A DNA stretch of 64,000 nt from Agelaius tricolor (GCA_023055355.1 JALJCS010000007.1:4142001-4206000); one strand, 5' to 3'. Positions 1 through 13,800 are shown, counted from the stretch's first letter. Notes: generated from the letters alone by a model not told the origin. Program-made: numbers and translations.

Positions 1-440
1 TAATTTAAACTCTTTTAGTTTGAAGCCATTCCCCCTTCTCCTGTCACTCCAGTTCCTGATGAATTGTCCCTCTCTCACTTCCCTGTAACCCCTTTGGACA
101 CTGGAAAGTGCTCTGAGATGTCCACATTCCTCTCCTCTCCTCTCCTCTCCTCTCCTCTCCTCTCCTCTCCTCTCCTCTCCTCTCCTCTCCTCTCCTCTCC
201 TCTCCTCTCCTCTCCTCTCCTCTCCTCTCCTCTCCTCTCCTCTCCTCTCCTCTCCTCTCCTCTCCTCTCCTCTTCCCTTCCCCTTCCTAGGGCAGGTCTG
301 CAGGTGGGCTCTCACCTGAGCAGGGCACAGGGGACAGAATTCCCCCCTGACCTGCTTCCCACTCTGCTTTGGGTGCAGAAGTCCTTCAAACAGCAACAGG
401 AATTTTTGTCACCAGCAAGCACCTTCTAAGAAGGCTGAAA
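1..440 (-). mobile_element. CR1 LINE 3' fragment split by a microsatellite
   Basis: Read on the minus strand, this matches the 3' part of an avian CR1 LINE. Bases 1-125 correspond to the stretch around 'CCATTCCCCCTTCTCCTGTCAC', and bases 288-440 to the adjacent stretch around 'GGTGGGCTCTCACCTGAGCAG' and 'CCTGACCTGCTTCCCACTCTGC'. The left side runs off the window, so the 3' tail is not visible. The two halves are contiguous in CR1 but are separated here by a (TCTCC)n tract, which sits where CR1 normally has a short CT-rich stretch. A reading frame through the tract is an artefact of the repeat. The CR1 call comes from memory of the consensus; the subfamily is not assigned. Confidence 0.85.
127..272. 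repeat. (TCTCC)n pentanucleotide microsatellite
   Basis: Near-perfect tandem TCTCC units, about 29 copies, followed by a degenerate CT-rich edge to about 287. The tract lies inside the CR1 fragment, apparently grown from its CT-rich stretch. The plus strand is all pyrimidine, so the tract could adopt triplex-type structures and is likely to vary in length. Confidence 0.97.
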
Positions 441-1984
441 GCTCCCCCTGGAACTGCCCTGACATCATGTTGGCACTTCAATATCCACCTCTGTAAATGA
501 GTTTTCACTTTAGCAGTTTCTAGTGAGCACATAACGTATTTTCAAATCCAAATATTATCCATTGCTACAAAAAAAAAAAAAAAAAATTACACAGAAATGG
601 AAAATCCTTTCTCAGATCCTTATCTGTGATTCCATACCCAACTTAACTTGGCATTAATTGGGCTGGATTTTGTTCTGGCTAAACTTGGAGAGCCAAAGCA
701 GCTAGGGATGGGTAATGTTCAGTGTCCTGGATTATGCTGAGATTTTTCATTGAAAATTACATGTAATTTATCTTTTGCCTGAAGCCAATTTCTGCTTTAC
801 TTTAAATTTTGATAACCTAAAACAAAATCTGAAAAAAACAAAGGAGCAAAACCTTGCATTGATCATACAGAAGCAAATTAAAAACCCTTAACAACCTGAT
901 GGCGAATTTCAAACTGTGAAATCCGTATTAAGGTGATAATTTGTAATTCTGAGGATTACTCACTGCCCCAGTTTATATCTTTGAAAATTTTAGAAGCAAA
1001 GTCTCTGTGTCACTATTACAACTTCACCAGTTTGACTCAACTTTGCTTTGGAATTCCTGATAGAAATGGGAAAACTTAGATTTGCACTCTAATCCTAATA
1101 GAATACCTAAGATTTCCTTCTTCCTGGAATCAATGAATAAGAAAATTCTGAACAGATCTAAGCAAAGATTTTCTGAAAATGCTGTCTGCCAATGACAAGA
1201 CAATCTGGTCAGACTCAACCTAGTTGCAAATTTGGTTGAAATTCACCAAAGATTTTCTCGTAAATGAAAAAGAGTGCTAAAAGCTGATTTTCACAAAATT
1301 GTGGTTTAGTGGTTTGAACATGTCAATACACAGATGATCAATTTCTTTTCTGCCTAAATAAGCTCAAAACACAAATCTTCCCCTCCTTAGAGGGTACCCT
1401 GACTAGCAGCCTGGTAAGCATATTTGGATTTTTTTCTCTGCTTTGCATAACCGATTGAATGAAGTTGATAATTCTTTCACATCTGCAAAAAGCCTCCTGT
1501 CTATTGCTGCTGGGTTTTTTTGTGAGGTATTTTTTTTAAGGTGGCTCTGAATTCATACTCATCTTGAAATATTAAAGTAGCAACTGAAGCAAAGAGGGGG
1601 AGAGGGAAGGTGTTATAGTGGTTTCAAAAATATTTAAGAGGATTCAATGGCTCCAGCATGTGTATTACTGAACATTTCCTTATTTACATAGAATGAAAGT
1701 GTCAATAGGAAAAACATAAAATGTACTTTATATTCTATGAATGTAAATAACCTATACCTGTGACTTTGGGTTTCTCCAGAACAGGTAAACAATATGGGAT
1801 TGATTCCCTTCTGACAGGGAATGACTGGGGCTCCTGTCTCCTACATGCTTTATATCTGATCCACTGCATAAAGGGGCTCCTTTTCTAGGCAATTTTGGAA
1901 AAAAAAATTAAAATAATACCAAAAGCCATTTTTAAAATCAAAATATATTTATATATATATTAAAAAGAGGCAGCCAGATTGCAT
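441..1984. other. Unique AT-rich DNA, no gene seen
   Basis: No CR1, LTR or convincing exon is visible. The stretch holds an A18 run at 569-586 and a short AT-rich patch at 1940-1970. Reading frames are short and look like chance. Confidence 0.6.
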
Positions 1985-2310
1985 CAGATCATCCAGTCTC
2001 TGATGATGAATGGTGGTGGATGACCTAATAAAGTCTGTAAGAACAGGGCAAGCACATACTGATATTTCAGAAGATTTTCCCAGTTTCTGGCAGTCTGTAG
2101 CTTAGGGCCCTCCTGAGCTTCTGGTGGCATCTCTGCATTGAATAGTCCCCAGTGGGATGTTTCCTGCCATGAATTTGTCCAAGCACTTCCTAAACCCATG
2201 TAAATCTGTAGTGTCTGTGACATTCTGTGCAATAAGGTTCTCAGCTTAATTATGGGAGGTGTGAGGACGTGCATTCCATTGCTCACTGCAATCTTCCACC
2301 AGATAATGCA
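1985..2310 (-). mobile_element. Ancient CR1-like LINE remnant
   Basis: On the minus strand this resembles an old amniote CR1-type 3' region also known from turtles and crocodiles. The clues, in plus-strand reading, are 'CCATGAATTTGTCCAAG', then 'TAAACCCATGTAAATCTG', 'GACATTCTGTG' and 'CAGCTTAATTATG', in the expected order and spacing. Upstream of these, 'CCCAGTTTCTGGCAG' also fits. It is far more diverged than the other CR1 copies in the window, so it is probably an insertion older than songbirds. A reading frame on the minus strand here is not an intact protein. The call rests on remembered consensus sequence. Confidence 0.55.
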
Positions 2311-3317
2311 ATCTGATAGCTCATTCTTTTGGGTGGGAAAAGGAGGGAGGAGAGACAAAGAGAATATTAATTTGTTACCGCATCTTCTGCGGCACCTGGG
2401 ATTTTGTTGTCTCCTGTCTGCACTACAAAATAATTAAGTTTTACCCTACAGGATTATTCTGCACCAGCAGATCCATAAAAACCACCTGTGTCAGGTTTCT
2501 CTGAATTTATCCTGAGTCTCTGTCACCTCACCCTTCACACCTTTCACACTCGTGCTGGTGACTGCCCAAAGAACTCTCTTCAAACCAGGACCTGCTGCTT
2601 AGACAGGTTTTTATACAGGTGCAGAACTCTTCTTCCTCAACAGTTTTGAGTTTCTCTTGATGCCTTTTAGCACTTCTTATGTAATTTTGTTGTTTTTCTC
2701 TTTATTTTTGTGATATATCGGTGCTTTTGAGTATCTGGTTTCTTACATTCATTTTGCCTATTTGTTCCATAGACCTCTTTTTTGGCAACAGATCCTTTGT
2801 GGGTTTTTTGGTACAGCCTTATCTTCTCCTATCAACTCCTTTACACATTCCTAATCTATTAGGCCTCTGTACACTCTGGCAGAAGTTTTATTTCTGTTGT
2901 GTCTGTACATAAATGCACTCTTTCCTCGATACCTTTTCAAATTGTTTCTAAAAATCTCTGTGGCCTGACATGTTATGTTTCCACACAATAAAATCTACCA
3001 GAGGTTGAGTTATTCCGTGTTTTCTGGTTTTGGACATAACAATGAGTTTCTGAAGGATGATTTCTTTCTTTTGTAATCCTTCTTTAGCCTCTTGTTTGAC
3101 CACAGCAGCATTTGATAGATGATAGCTTTTTAACAGATGACATTGTCCCCTATACATGATCTTTCAGCTGAAGCCATGACACCTGCAAAGATTTTAAGCT
3201 TTCAAATGACCCTTTTGGTTCCCTTTTTAAAAACACTTCTTCATTTTTCTTGGAGTTCCCTTTTTGCCATCAAGAAAGTGTGTGTGAAGTGATCACTGGC
3301 TTCTGTCACTCCTGCCC
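2311..3317. other. Unique DNA, no gene seen
   Basis: T-rich, mixed sequence with no recognised repeat or exon. The short reading frames at 2721-2912 (+) and 2948-3157 (-) show no domain I recognise. Confidence 0.55.
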
Positions 3318-3848
3318 TGCTCTTCTCAGCACTGCTGAGGCCACACCTCAAGTCCTGTGTCCATTTTTGGACCCCTCATTTCTCAAAGGGCATTGAAGGG
3401 CTGGAGCATGTCCAGAAAAGGGAATGGAGCTGGGGAAGGGGTTGGAATGTGTGAGTTATGAGGAATGGCTGATGGAGCTGGGAAGAGGCTGAGCCTGGAA
3501 AAAAGGAGGCTCAGGGGGGCCCTCACTGCTCTGCACAAGTCCCTGCCAGGAGGGGCAGTGAGGAGGGTCAGGCTCTGCTGCCCTGTCCCAAGGGGAAGGA
3601 GGAGAGGAAATGGCCTCAAATGGCACCAGGGGAGGCTCAGGTTGGAGACTGGGACAGGAAATTTCCCTTGCAGAGTGGTCAGGCCTTGGGCTGAGCTGCC
3701 CAGGGAGGTTTGGAGTCACTGGAATTGTCCCAGAGCAGTCTGGATGTGGCCTTGGGGACAGGGATTGGGGTGATGCTGGTGGGGCTGGGGTGGCACTGGG
3801 TGATCCTGGAGGGCTCTTCCCACCTTGATGATTCTGAGATCCTGTAAC
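3318..3848 (+). mobile_element. CR1 LINE 3' fragment
   Basis: Collinear with the CR1 3' region over about 530 bp. It begins near 'GAGGCCACACCTCAAGTCCTG', passes 'GGAGCTGGGAAGAGGCTGAG' and 'GAGCTGCCCAGGGAGGTTTGG', and ends with the tail 'CTTCCCACCTTGATGATTCTG'. The tail shows that the element is 5'-truncated and lies on the plus strand, as is usual for CR1. Overlapping reading frames on both strands here are by-products of this GC-rich repeat and not genes. Confidence 0.93.
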
Positions 3849-6800
3849 ACATGGCAGGGGCCACCTGGTCACTGCAAGGGAGCCCCTCAGTGCCCCAGAA
3901 CGTTGGGCAGGGCCTGTGCACCCCTCAGGGCCAAGGCAGGGCTGGCACCTCCCCTCCCTGGTTTCCCTCCATTAATCTGCCTGGTTCACAGATTTTGGGG
4001 ATGCCAAACACTAAGTTTCTCTCACACTCACACCAACATGACCCATTTTGTAACACCACAATTCAAAGGGGTTGGGAAAGGCAGTGTCTCCCTTTCCTCA
4101 CTCTGCTACTCTGGCACAAGTCCAGCAGATCCTTTTCTGAGTTTCCTTTTGATTGGGGATTATTTTCCTCTTCCATTTTTAAGTTTGCATGCAGCCAAGC
4201 CAAGAGACTGCTATTTCCCCAGCTTAAGTTTCAGCAGTTTTCAAGAAAGAAAGTAAATTTTTTCCTTCTTCCAGTGTTTTTCCTCTTGATCATTATTTAT
4301 CATGGTAAGTTAGATTTAGGTGTATTTGCATATATGTTCATAGAAAAGAAAATGTAAATTCAAACTTAATTACACTGAAATATGAGGTGAAATATAGTTA
4401 TTATCTCAACTTTTATAGTGTCAAGGAAACAAACATATTTCAATACTTGAGTTAAACTGTTTAGTTATTGCAATTTGCATTAAATCATATGGTTTATGCT
4501 ATCTAGAAGGGCAAACTGGAAAACAATTTATTCCTTTATTATTTCTGCAAGTACATAGTCCTCTCACATATCATAATATCTAATTGCTTTTTCTCTTTTT
4601 TTTTCCTCTCTCTGTCTTTTTTGGCTTACATCAGGACATCAATAACTTGCTACACGAATTATTTTGACTTGATCTACCTGTGTGTTATTGCAGACACAGC
4701 AGCCTTGGCTGGGACTACAACTTTGACAGGCAAATTCCAGATACTTTAGTCATCAACCGTTCTGAATTACCAAAGGAAAACTATTAACAAATTTCTGACA
4801 TGAAAGCACTGCCTCTTATCACTGTCATGCAATAATTAGAATAAGCAAGCAAGCAAGTGCTCATTTTCTCATTGAGCTGACACATCTTTAGTCTTACCCA
4901 GCAGAGCTTTGATACTTAGCATGTCACATACCTACAAAAAACATAAAATTTAAAGTGGAAAACTTTTCCAAAGAAAGTTCCAATTCAGTTTAAAACTCTA
5001 TGATGTTCTACACTTGCAGAAATTGCATTTTGGAGGTTGCAGACACCTAATAGGTAAAAACTGCAGGAAAAGGAACTTTTTTTGGTTGAACCACTTGTCC
5101 TTTAATTACAGCTCCTAAACTGAAGCAAATCAAATCATTGCAAGGCTTGAGACATCACAATTCAAATAAAAACAATGGCGGCAGAAGGACTTCCCCAGTG
5201 ACTTTTACCCAGACACAGAGAAATGCTCCTGTATTTGCCTGAGTTTATAAGTTTACTTATGTAATGTCAAGGGTGTCCCTTTAAAACAATGAGCTCTTCT
5301 TCAGCCTAATTCAAGGACTTTCTCTCACTTTGGGTGAAAATGTAAATCAGTGAAGGGAAAGGAAGGCAGGTGCTCATTTTTCATAATATGGGGATGGCCT
5401 GTTTGTCTTTCACTGCCTCTTTCTAATCTCATCCTTAATTTCCAAAAGTTGTCTCAGTCATCCAGCTACAAACTAAATGTATTTTCATATTACAGAATTT
5501 TTTCTCTGTTCTGCCCATGATGAACAATTTATGTCTGTATGCACAGGCAGTCCCCAGTTACTGTTAGCAGTGATAGAGATGATTTCATGATAGATCTGGC
5601 TGCATATTTTTATACTATCTCTCAGCTCTAGGAAAGAGACCAGAGTTTTCCCATTCTTATTATTTTGAAAATACTCTTTTAGAGTGATATTCATTGGTGA
5701 TAAGTGCAGGTTTGAGTATATAACACCAGTGATTGAATCAGCATTCTTTCTGAAATTATCTTCTTTACAAAAGAAGAAAAATCACATCTTTGAGCAAGAA
5801 AAGATTCATGCTGCACTGGCGTTATATATTTTTTTATCTTTAAAACTAGGTAGAGGGTTTGAGTGGAATCAGCAAGACAAATCCCTTAGAAACCACGGAA
5901 AATATTGAACTTCAATTAAAGTTGTGGAGATTTCTCCTCTTTAATTTTTAAAAGTTGCTTACTGCTACAATACTCAGCAGAAATCCTCTGGGCCAAAAGA
6001 AGTGGTAGCTGTTTCCCCAAGCTGTTAATGAATTTCACACTAAATACTTTGTAATCTTTAGAAACAAGGGACTTAACCTAAATTGCTTTTCCATCATTTT
6101 TAAAAGATGGCAGTCTTCCCAACTGTAACATCTGCTTTTTTTTTTTTGCTTTTTTTTTTCCTGATGCTGTAATTCACAGCACTAAAATCTGACTCTGATA
6201 ATGTTGTCCTGGTTGAGTTTCCCCTCATTTCAAACCTCCCTGCAGTAGCCTGTGCTGGTGATCAACCAGCCCAATGCACAGATGGTGGGCAGGGAGTAAC
6301 TTTCAGTTTCCAGGACTCCAATTAAACTCTTCCCCTGGGACTTCCACCCACCAAACAAGGTCACACGGGGCCTGATCAGTGACAGTGATAAACAGAATCC
6401 CAAAACCCTCTTAGTGCCATTTCCAGTTTCTCAGGGACCAGTGAGGAAAAATATTTTAACACCACACGTTGCTGATTGTTAAGAGATAAACATATATTTG
6501 CAATTAATGAGAATAAGCAATAATAACAAACATTTGGCCTTAATCTCATTCAAGTTCATGGCAACACAGGTTGATATAAATTAGGAGGGCTGGTGCTAGG
6601 CTCTCAGGGTGAGTGGAAAAAAACCATATTTAGAGGACTTGTGCTGCAGCAGAGCACCTTTTCAGGCTGCTGGGGGAACATTCATTACCATGTACCACAC
6701 TCGTGTTTCATTAATACATAAGCAACGTGCAGAATTGCTCCGTTAATCTTGAAGATGAATTACTCCTGTCAGGGCTTTGTTACAGACTTATCTCTACCAC

Positions 6801-9800
6801 CAACACTTGTGCACTGAGACAATAACAGCAGCATTCCACTTGCTCTCGAGTGTGGGGAAAAAGAATATTCCAAGTAATTAAGAATACTCAATTTAGACAG
6901 TTGATCTTCTATTCCAGGAGCTGGTGCTGTAGGTTTCACTAATGAGACACTGCAAGTGCCAAACACCAGTGCTAACCTGCACATTCTTAACCTGCAGGAA
7001 AAGCAATTAATGATACTGTGTGATTGTGGGATTTTAACCAGATTCTTTAGCTTCCTGCTTTCAGCCAGAAACAAATGTACAAAAATGCCAAGAGATGAAA
7101 AGGTCAAAGGTCTGGGAAGATTCAGCTGTAATTAACTTCTGAGTGCATTGCTCTGCAGAGAACTTGGTTTAATGGCCTTGTTCATATGCTTGGACTTTTT
7201 TTCTTTTCAGTTCTACTCCTTGTCAGATCAGATTAATGTGCTCCTAAAATGATGCTTCTGCAAAACAGGGGGGAAAGGAAAGTCTTGCAGACTGCATTTG
7301 AATTCTTGTGATTGTCCTGTCACAAACTTGCACTTCTCTGCTTCAGGGATGTGTCAAAGGCCAGGATGGGCTGGACCAACACCAAAATGGGAAGGAAGCT
7401 CCCTTAGATCCATCCCCAGGCTCTCTCTGCTGGAAATGCAGGGAGGTGGAACCTTCAGGGAATGCATTTTGCAGTCCTGCCTTGCTTCACAGTGAGGAAA
7501 AGTTATCAAACTCTCCCAGACTGACCTCTACCAACAAAAATCTTAATTTGAGATGTGTGTCCACATCAGGTGAATGTGGTGAACACAGTCCTGCTAACAA
7601 GCACTTGGCAGATGGGGTGGAATTGGGCCCAAGAAATATTGTTTTAGTGAGTCACAAATTACCAGGATATTTACTTTATGAAAGAAAGTGACCTTTTCCC
7701 TTTCTTTGCAGTCATAAAGGGAAGGAAAAAGTAGATTCCAAAGAAAAACATATTTCATTCTGCTAAGAAAAAGGATGGCTACATTGGAAAGTGTATTAAA
7801 TAGAAACATAACATCAAATCAGTTACATAATCAGTGTTTTTCCTATAAATCAAATATATTACCTCAATTGCATTTTCAGTACATTTTTTAAAAAGTCTGC
7901 TTTCTGTTAATAATGAATGCTGTAGTTCAATATATTTTACTTCATCTTCCCTATGATCACTCTTTCTATGTTTAAAATAAACTGTGCTCTTGTTTTTCAG
8001 AACATGGATTATTCTCATGATTTTGCTATGACCATTTTATTATATCCCATGGGAAAAATGTGGTTTGTTAGTTTGACAGCAATTAGGGTATCCCTGAAAA
8101 AAAAATCAACTTTAAATAACAAAAATTAATAGTCAAAATTAATTGTTTTCTAAGTGGAAATGAGAGGCTTGGGAGAGAATAAATTATAGAATGCTGAGGA
8201 TTTGGGATTCCTAAGACTTATGCACTTAAAATTGCTGTTAAGGTTTATTAAGGCAAACATATGAAATGTGCTTCTTGAATTTAATTTTTAAGCAAATGGC
8301 TCATTTTCTGGGGCATTTCTTTATGGAATAAGTTCCTATCTCTATATATGTCCATTCTATCATATGTCTAACATCACATTACCGGGCATAAAATTATATT
8401 CTTATGAATTGCTAAATTGTACCCCTTTACCCATCAGTTAACTCTCATATAATATATGGATGAATATAATTCATATATTCCATTAGAACAATTTACAAGT
8501 TTTAAGGTACATTGGCCTGGGATGTTTATTTTCATGCCTCTATGTGGAGGAGACAGAACTGCACAGGGGCAGAGAAACAAGGAGATAAAAATGGCTTTGC
8601 AAAGTTGTGGGCTGGAGATTAGAGAAATTCAGAGCGACATTCTGCCTCAGAGAGGATGGCATGGGTGGCCTGGGGAGGGAGGATGAGGTTACAGCCTTTA
8701 AGCCATGCCATGCAGGAAGATCCACAAGGAAATCTGGGTCAGTCTCTCACTGGAGATTGCAAACTGCTCAGCAGTAGTGGCAATCTATATTTGGCCTTTG
8801 TGTGAGAGAGAGGCAGAAGATCCTCACTCGACCCCAGCACAGCACCAGCAAGGGGTGAATGTGTTACAGGGGCTCAATCTCCATAAGGTGCCCCAATTCC
8901 AAGTATTCCAGATGTGAACTCCTTCCTACAGGCTTTCTGCTCATTTAATTCCTCTCACTGGTAACTGATACCAAAGAGCTCTTTATCTTTCTTTTTTTTT
9001 TTTAAATGCATTTTAATACCTGCAGCTGGCTACCATTTTGAATTGCTTGAACATTTATGAAGAAAATTAGTAATTTCCAACAGAGTTCATGGCTCACCTC
9101 TACATCTCAGAACACTGGGAGGATAAATAATGCACCTAATAAACAAAATATAGTAAGGTCCCTCAAATAGTACTGGTAAGATATACAAATTCTACAGAAA
9201 ACAGGAAAGAAAATGAGTCAGAACAATAAACAGATTTTGGTTTTGCAGAAACCAGAAAGAGAGGCTGCAACTTTCTGAGAACTCTGCAGAATTAAATTTA
9301 TTTGTGCTTAACGAGTGAGACACCAACACTTTCCTTGGCAAGGCTGTTTTTCCTCAGAATGACCAGAGATGCAGCACATTGTGTTTCCTAATGAAAATGA
9401 GGTGAATGAATGGCCCTGCTGTTTTCCCTATTATTCCTCTTTCTGCCTTTTAATGGTGCATTACCAAAATGTGAGCTGCCTTCCCTGAATTGCTCCTGTA
9501 TTTACAGATCCCATTAAAACCATCCAGGTTGCACTGATGTGTGCTCTAATGGCTGATGGCAGCACCTAACGGTGTGAACAAGATGGGAACTGCCTGATGC
9601 TCCTTTAAATGACAGAAGAGTGGTGAGTTACAGGTCCTGGAGAGGGGGACTGCCAGCAGCCAGGATTCCCTGGAAATGTTTATGCTTTCTTGGCATGTCA
9701 TTCCCACATGCTGCCTTGGTGGGTTTGGTGAGAGCTAATCACCCTTGCCTAATGGCAAGAGCATTCCTGGAGTATCCCAGTGTGGATTGCTCACTGGAAG

Positions 9801-9917
9801 GGCTGTGTGGAGGCAAACTGTGAGTGCCCTCATGGTAAAAAATCCATAAAACACTCCCTAGGGCACAGGCCATGAGGGAAATGCATAATGATCACTTTTA
9901 AACACACAGTCATCGTG
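3849..9917. other. Long unique AT-rich stretch, no gene seen
   Basis: About 6 kb with no recognised mobile element. A GC-richer patch follows the CR1 (3850-3990). Pyrimidine tracts ending in AG occur at 4590-4635 and 7197-7210 and look like splice acceptors, but no exon can be built from them. T-rich runs lie at 6138-6160 and 8991-9003. The reading frames (for example 7308-7691) show no family features. Confidence 0.55.
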
Positions 9918-9953
9918 TATATATATACTATATATATATATATATATATATAT
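9918..9953. repeat. (TA)n dinucleotide microsatellite
   Basis: TA repeats broken once by 'ACTAT' near 9927-9931. Likely length-variable. Confidence 0.95.
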
Positions 9954-10793
9954 GAGTTCTAAAAGCAAAATTAGCCACACTAGAACTGCTAGATGCATTC
10001 CCAAGGTGTGTGTGAGAAGAGTTTTGAAAGCATTATTCCTAAAGGAATTCACTCACTGAAAGATAATGCCAGTGCAGAGGATTCCCCAGGGAATGGGATG
10101 GTGCTTGGGTGGCAATATTTGCATCTTCAAATCATCAAAGTGGGCGCCTTGCTATTTGCTAAGTTATAGATAATAGTTAGAATAAGCACAAATTGGCCAA
10201 AAGTGAATTAATCATTATTACAAAGGAAAAATTAATTTATCAAAACATCCAACATTATCAAAAAATCAGTGAAATAATGCTAGTGAAATTTATAAGTGAA
10301 TTAATTAGTGAAATTAGTGAGAAAAGCTAAGGTGAAAACCCCACAGTGAATACTTTACTGTACTAAAGTAATTCTCAGTGGATTGAATATACTCTAAAAT
10401 ATTGTACTATGATCCACAAGTGGTGATCAACACAAAAAGAAAACCAGCATGGGTGGGGGCTATTTTTTAATGCCTGTGTGTAAACAATATTTTGTTCTGA
10501 AGCTTTGGAACATTTCATTTCTGTGAATGTGGCCTTTTAATTACCTGAGCATACTCATGGTGATTAGAACTGAAGGGAAGAATGCTGCATAAATCTTAAA
10601 ATCAGCAGAGAGGTTTTAAAACCACAATTGCCACAATACCCTAAAGAAGCTTCTTTTGTGAGCCTAAATCTAACTTATACCCAAATCTAACTCACCTGGC
10701 AGGTCAGCTACTCCATGAGGCAAGAACCCACCAGGAAACTCAACTGGGCTGGTCTGCAAAGCTTCAATAATAAAGAAAGGCAAAATCTCTCCC

Positions 10794-10836
10794 ACAAAAA
10801 AAAAAAAAAAAAGAAGAAAAAAAAGGAAAAAAAACA
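10794..10836. repeat. A-rich low-complexity tract
   Basis: Nearly uninterrupted A with a few G. It could be a degenerate poly(A) or a simple repeat; no retrocopied body is visible next to it. Confidence 0.9.
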
Positions 10837-13800
10837 ATTATTAATTTAAATTATTTCTTTTTTAATTTAAGTTGTACTGATTGTAACCATTGACCTTCAG
10901 GAATCCTTTAATTTCTACCCAGGTTTAAGTGGTAAAATGCCCACTTTTTTCCCTCCAGCCTGAGCTGATTTTCACTTTCCCAAGACAACCATTAGAAAAA
11001 ACCATCACACCAGCTCCTTCCTGATGGCCTATTTGCACAGGTTTCTAAAAAATCAACTCGGGATTGTCTGTCTCAGTTTTTAATTAAGTAATCAGTTGTA
11101 ATTACAGGTCTAAACACTTCCTCTGCACTTGCCAAAAAAAAGCCTTACTATTTTTTTCTCACTGCTTCCTATCAAATTCTGCTATGAAGAGCTCAAGCAA
11201 CACCTGCTCCACATTAAGATCTGCTAAAGACAGGTAACAGTGATACCAATTTTAGTATCGGGTGGTAATATCTAATTACTGACAGAACATCATCATAAAA
11301 TGGTTATGAAAGTAATAATTTCATTCTTCCTCAGCAAACACTGCCACAAAGTCTAAGAAAAACTGATTTGCTTCCATTAGAATTAATTTCAAGGAGCTGC
11401 CTAGTTTTGTCACCCTAACTTCAAAAAATGCTAATTAATTCTAAATCAGAATGTATGTAATTACAACAGTTTTCTGCTGAAAAACAAATTACCTGGTGCC
11501 TCTGGGGTGAACAGCACAGAAGACATTTCATATTCCTTTCAACAGCATAAATATTTTACATTTTAGGCCATGAAAATAATGTGCCAACCATAAACATCCC
11601 ATATTTTCCCTCTCAAATGTTTAGAGACTGTTTTCTTCCTTCTAGCACCAAGACACTAAAGGAGTTGACAGTCTGCTTGCCAGTCAGTTTAATCTCACTC
11701 TCTCTCTGGCTTTGTGGGAAAACTGTGGCATGCCAAGTTATTTTTGGCCGAATGTTACAGTATGAAGAGCCTTCAGGAGCTTTTGTTCAGTGAGTGGACT
11801 AAATGGCAGCTGTTTTACCTGTAGAATGGGAATTGATGTTGCCATGGAAATAGAGTAACTTTTTTTTGTGTGTTTTTTTTTTTTTTCCCCTGTCTTTGCA
11901 TATTTGGGTTTGCCCAAGCACAGAAATCAGTTCAAGAACAATCTCCAGAAGAATGAAAGACAAGGAGGACTCTTGGAGGGAGCTCTAAAGCTATTTGCAT
12001 CTCAAATTTGTCATTTATGGACAAACCACTTGAGTTTCTCTTCCTAAACAGGAAGCAGGTGAAAAATTTAAAAAATTCACATTTCATCCTCATTTTTTGA
12101 TGACTGCCATGTATTTTCCACTGAATGTTTCATACTGATCAAACCACAAAAATAGGCCTCTTTCAAAAGGCAACAGGGACAGTTCTGTTCTCTTTCACAA
12201 ATATTTTTATTAACACAATCTATAGCATGAAAGAAAATAATAAATGCAGCTAAGGCTTACAAATGTGCAATAAAGGAATTTAGACTTTTGCACATACAAT
12301 TGGACTCTCCAGCTGCACAACAACAGAAGCCCAAGCAGTGAAATTTATGTGCCCTGAGATGATGCAGTTCCCAGAGAGACCTCCCCACCCCAGCCTGTCT
12401 CCATCTTTAGAAAAAAATCAAGGAGACATTTCCATACAGTCATGTAATAATTGTCCTTTGATGAGACAGTGCCTGAACCTTGGACTCTTCAAATTGCACG
12501 AGTATGGAGTCACTGAACCTGCTGCAAATCATATTTTCACAGAGGGAGCATTTTACAAAAGGGTGGCATCACTGACACAGTCATGCTGATTTGCTGTGCT
12601 CCTTTAAAGACTCCAGCCAAAAGCTAAGGAGCTGAAATCATCAGAATTTACCTCAGTTTAAACAAAAAGCCAAGAACTTGGGATGCTTGAGAAGTAGGAC
12701 CAAGCTCCTTGCAGACAGGAAAACCACAATAAGTTAAATACACAAGAGTTAAGTACAAGATTTCTGCACTAAGAGGGATGCTGGTGAGAGACAAATCCAC
12801 AGCAGGTTGGGATTTTCATCAGCACAGATTAGAAGCACAAGCCTTGCCAGAAGCCAGTAGGGTTTGTGTCCTTTGTATAAGAACTTAAAAACTGATAAGC
12901 TCTTTGTGGCACAGCATGGAGGATTTTTGGGGAGTTGTTGGTCTGGATTTTTTTATCATTGTAGTTGAATACAGAGGTTTTTATATTGTGGTAATTTCAT
13001 CTCCCACTCAAACCTCAGGGGAGAGGCAAGATCTTCCAATTCACTGTAATAGTTACACTTAAACAGCTACAGACCAATCAAGGAAAAAAAATGAGGCTTC
13101 TTCTTCCTGCTGAAATTCTTCTGATTTAGATAAATGCAAACACCATTGCCCCTCTAGGTCTTCACATTTTCTTTACCTTTCCTCATTTAGTTCCACATCT
13201 ACTTTAATAAATATTTAACCACATGCACCAGCACTTCCCATTTACTCTCCCCTTAGCTTAAAGATTAATGTAGATATCTGAGGAAACACATTCGCTTAAA
13301 ACCTCGGAAAAATCATTTTGTTCATACGTGCATTTAGGCAGACCCATGTTTACCTGATTTGCTTAATGGGATAGAAGATTTCACAACTGCATATCAGCCT
13401 GAGAGTCAGGAAATATTGAAAGAAAGAAGAAGAAAGGTTATTTCCCTGTGAAAACTTTTTATGGACTCATTTGTGATTCTGATTGGAATTTTGTCACACT
13501 GGAATCAACAGGAAAACTGCCACGGTCTGCAGCAGAACAAGAATTTCATTCCTGTTCTAATTATTGCTTTTATTTTTTCCCCACAAATGAGCATTCCTGC
13601 TGGGTTCTATAATTTTCTTTTATATTCCCAGTGCAAAGTATGAAACCACAGTCTAACATGCAAATGAAGTGTAAATTTTCTATCAGACACATCAAGGACA
13701 AAGGAAGCCCTGTACCTGCATTTACCCTGCACAAACTTACAGTTTAGGGTTATTTTCTACTTTAATACTGCAGATAAGAGGCTTTGCTTTCTACAAAGGC

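Noticed and set aside
3383..3921. Overlapping reading frames on both strands in GC-rich DNA
   Set aside because: They fall in a CR1 3' region, which lies beyond or at the end of the LINE's own coding part and is 5'-truncated here.
4590..4670. Long pyrimidine tract ending in AG followed by open sequence (possible terminal exon)
   Set aside because: Such tracts are common in AT-rich vertebrate DNA; the frame is short and no upstream exon or donor can be linked.
7197..7253. Polypyrimidine-AG followed by a 13-codon open stretch ending in TGA
   Set aside because: Resembles a splice acceptor, but nothing supports an exon; no protein family recognised.
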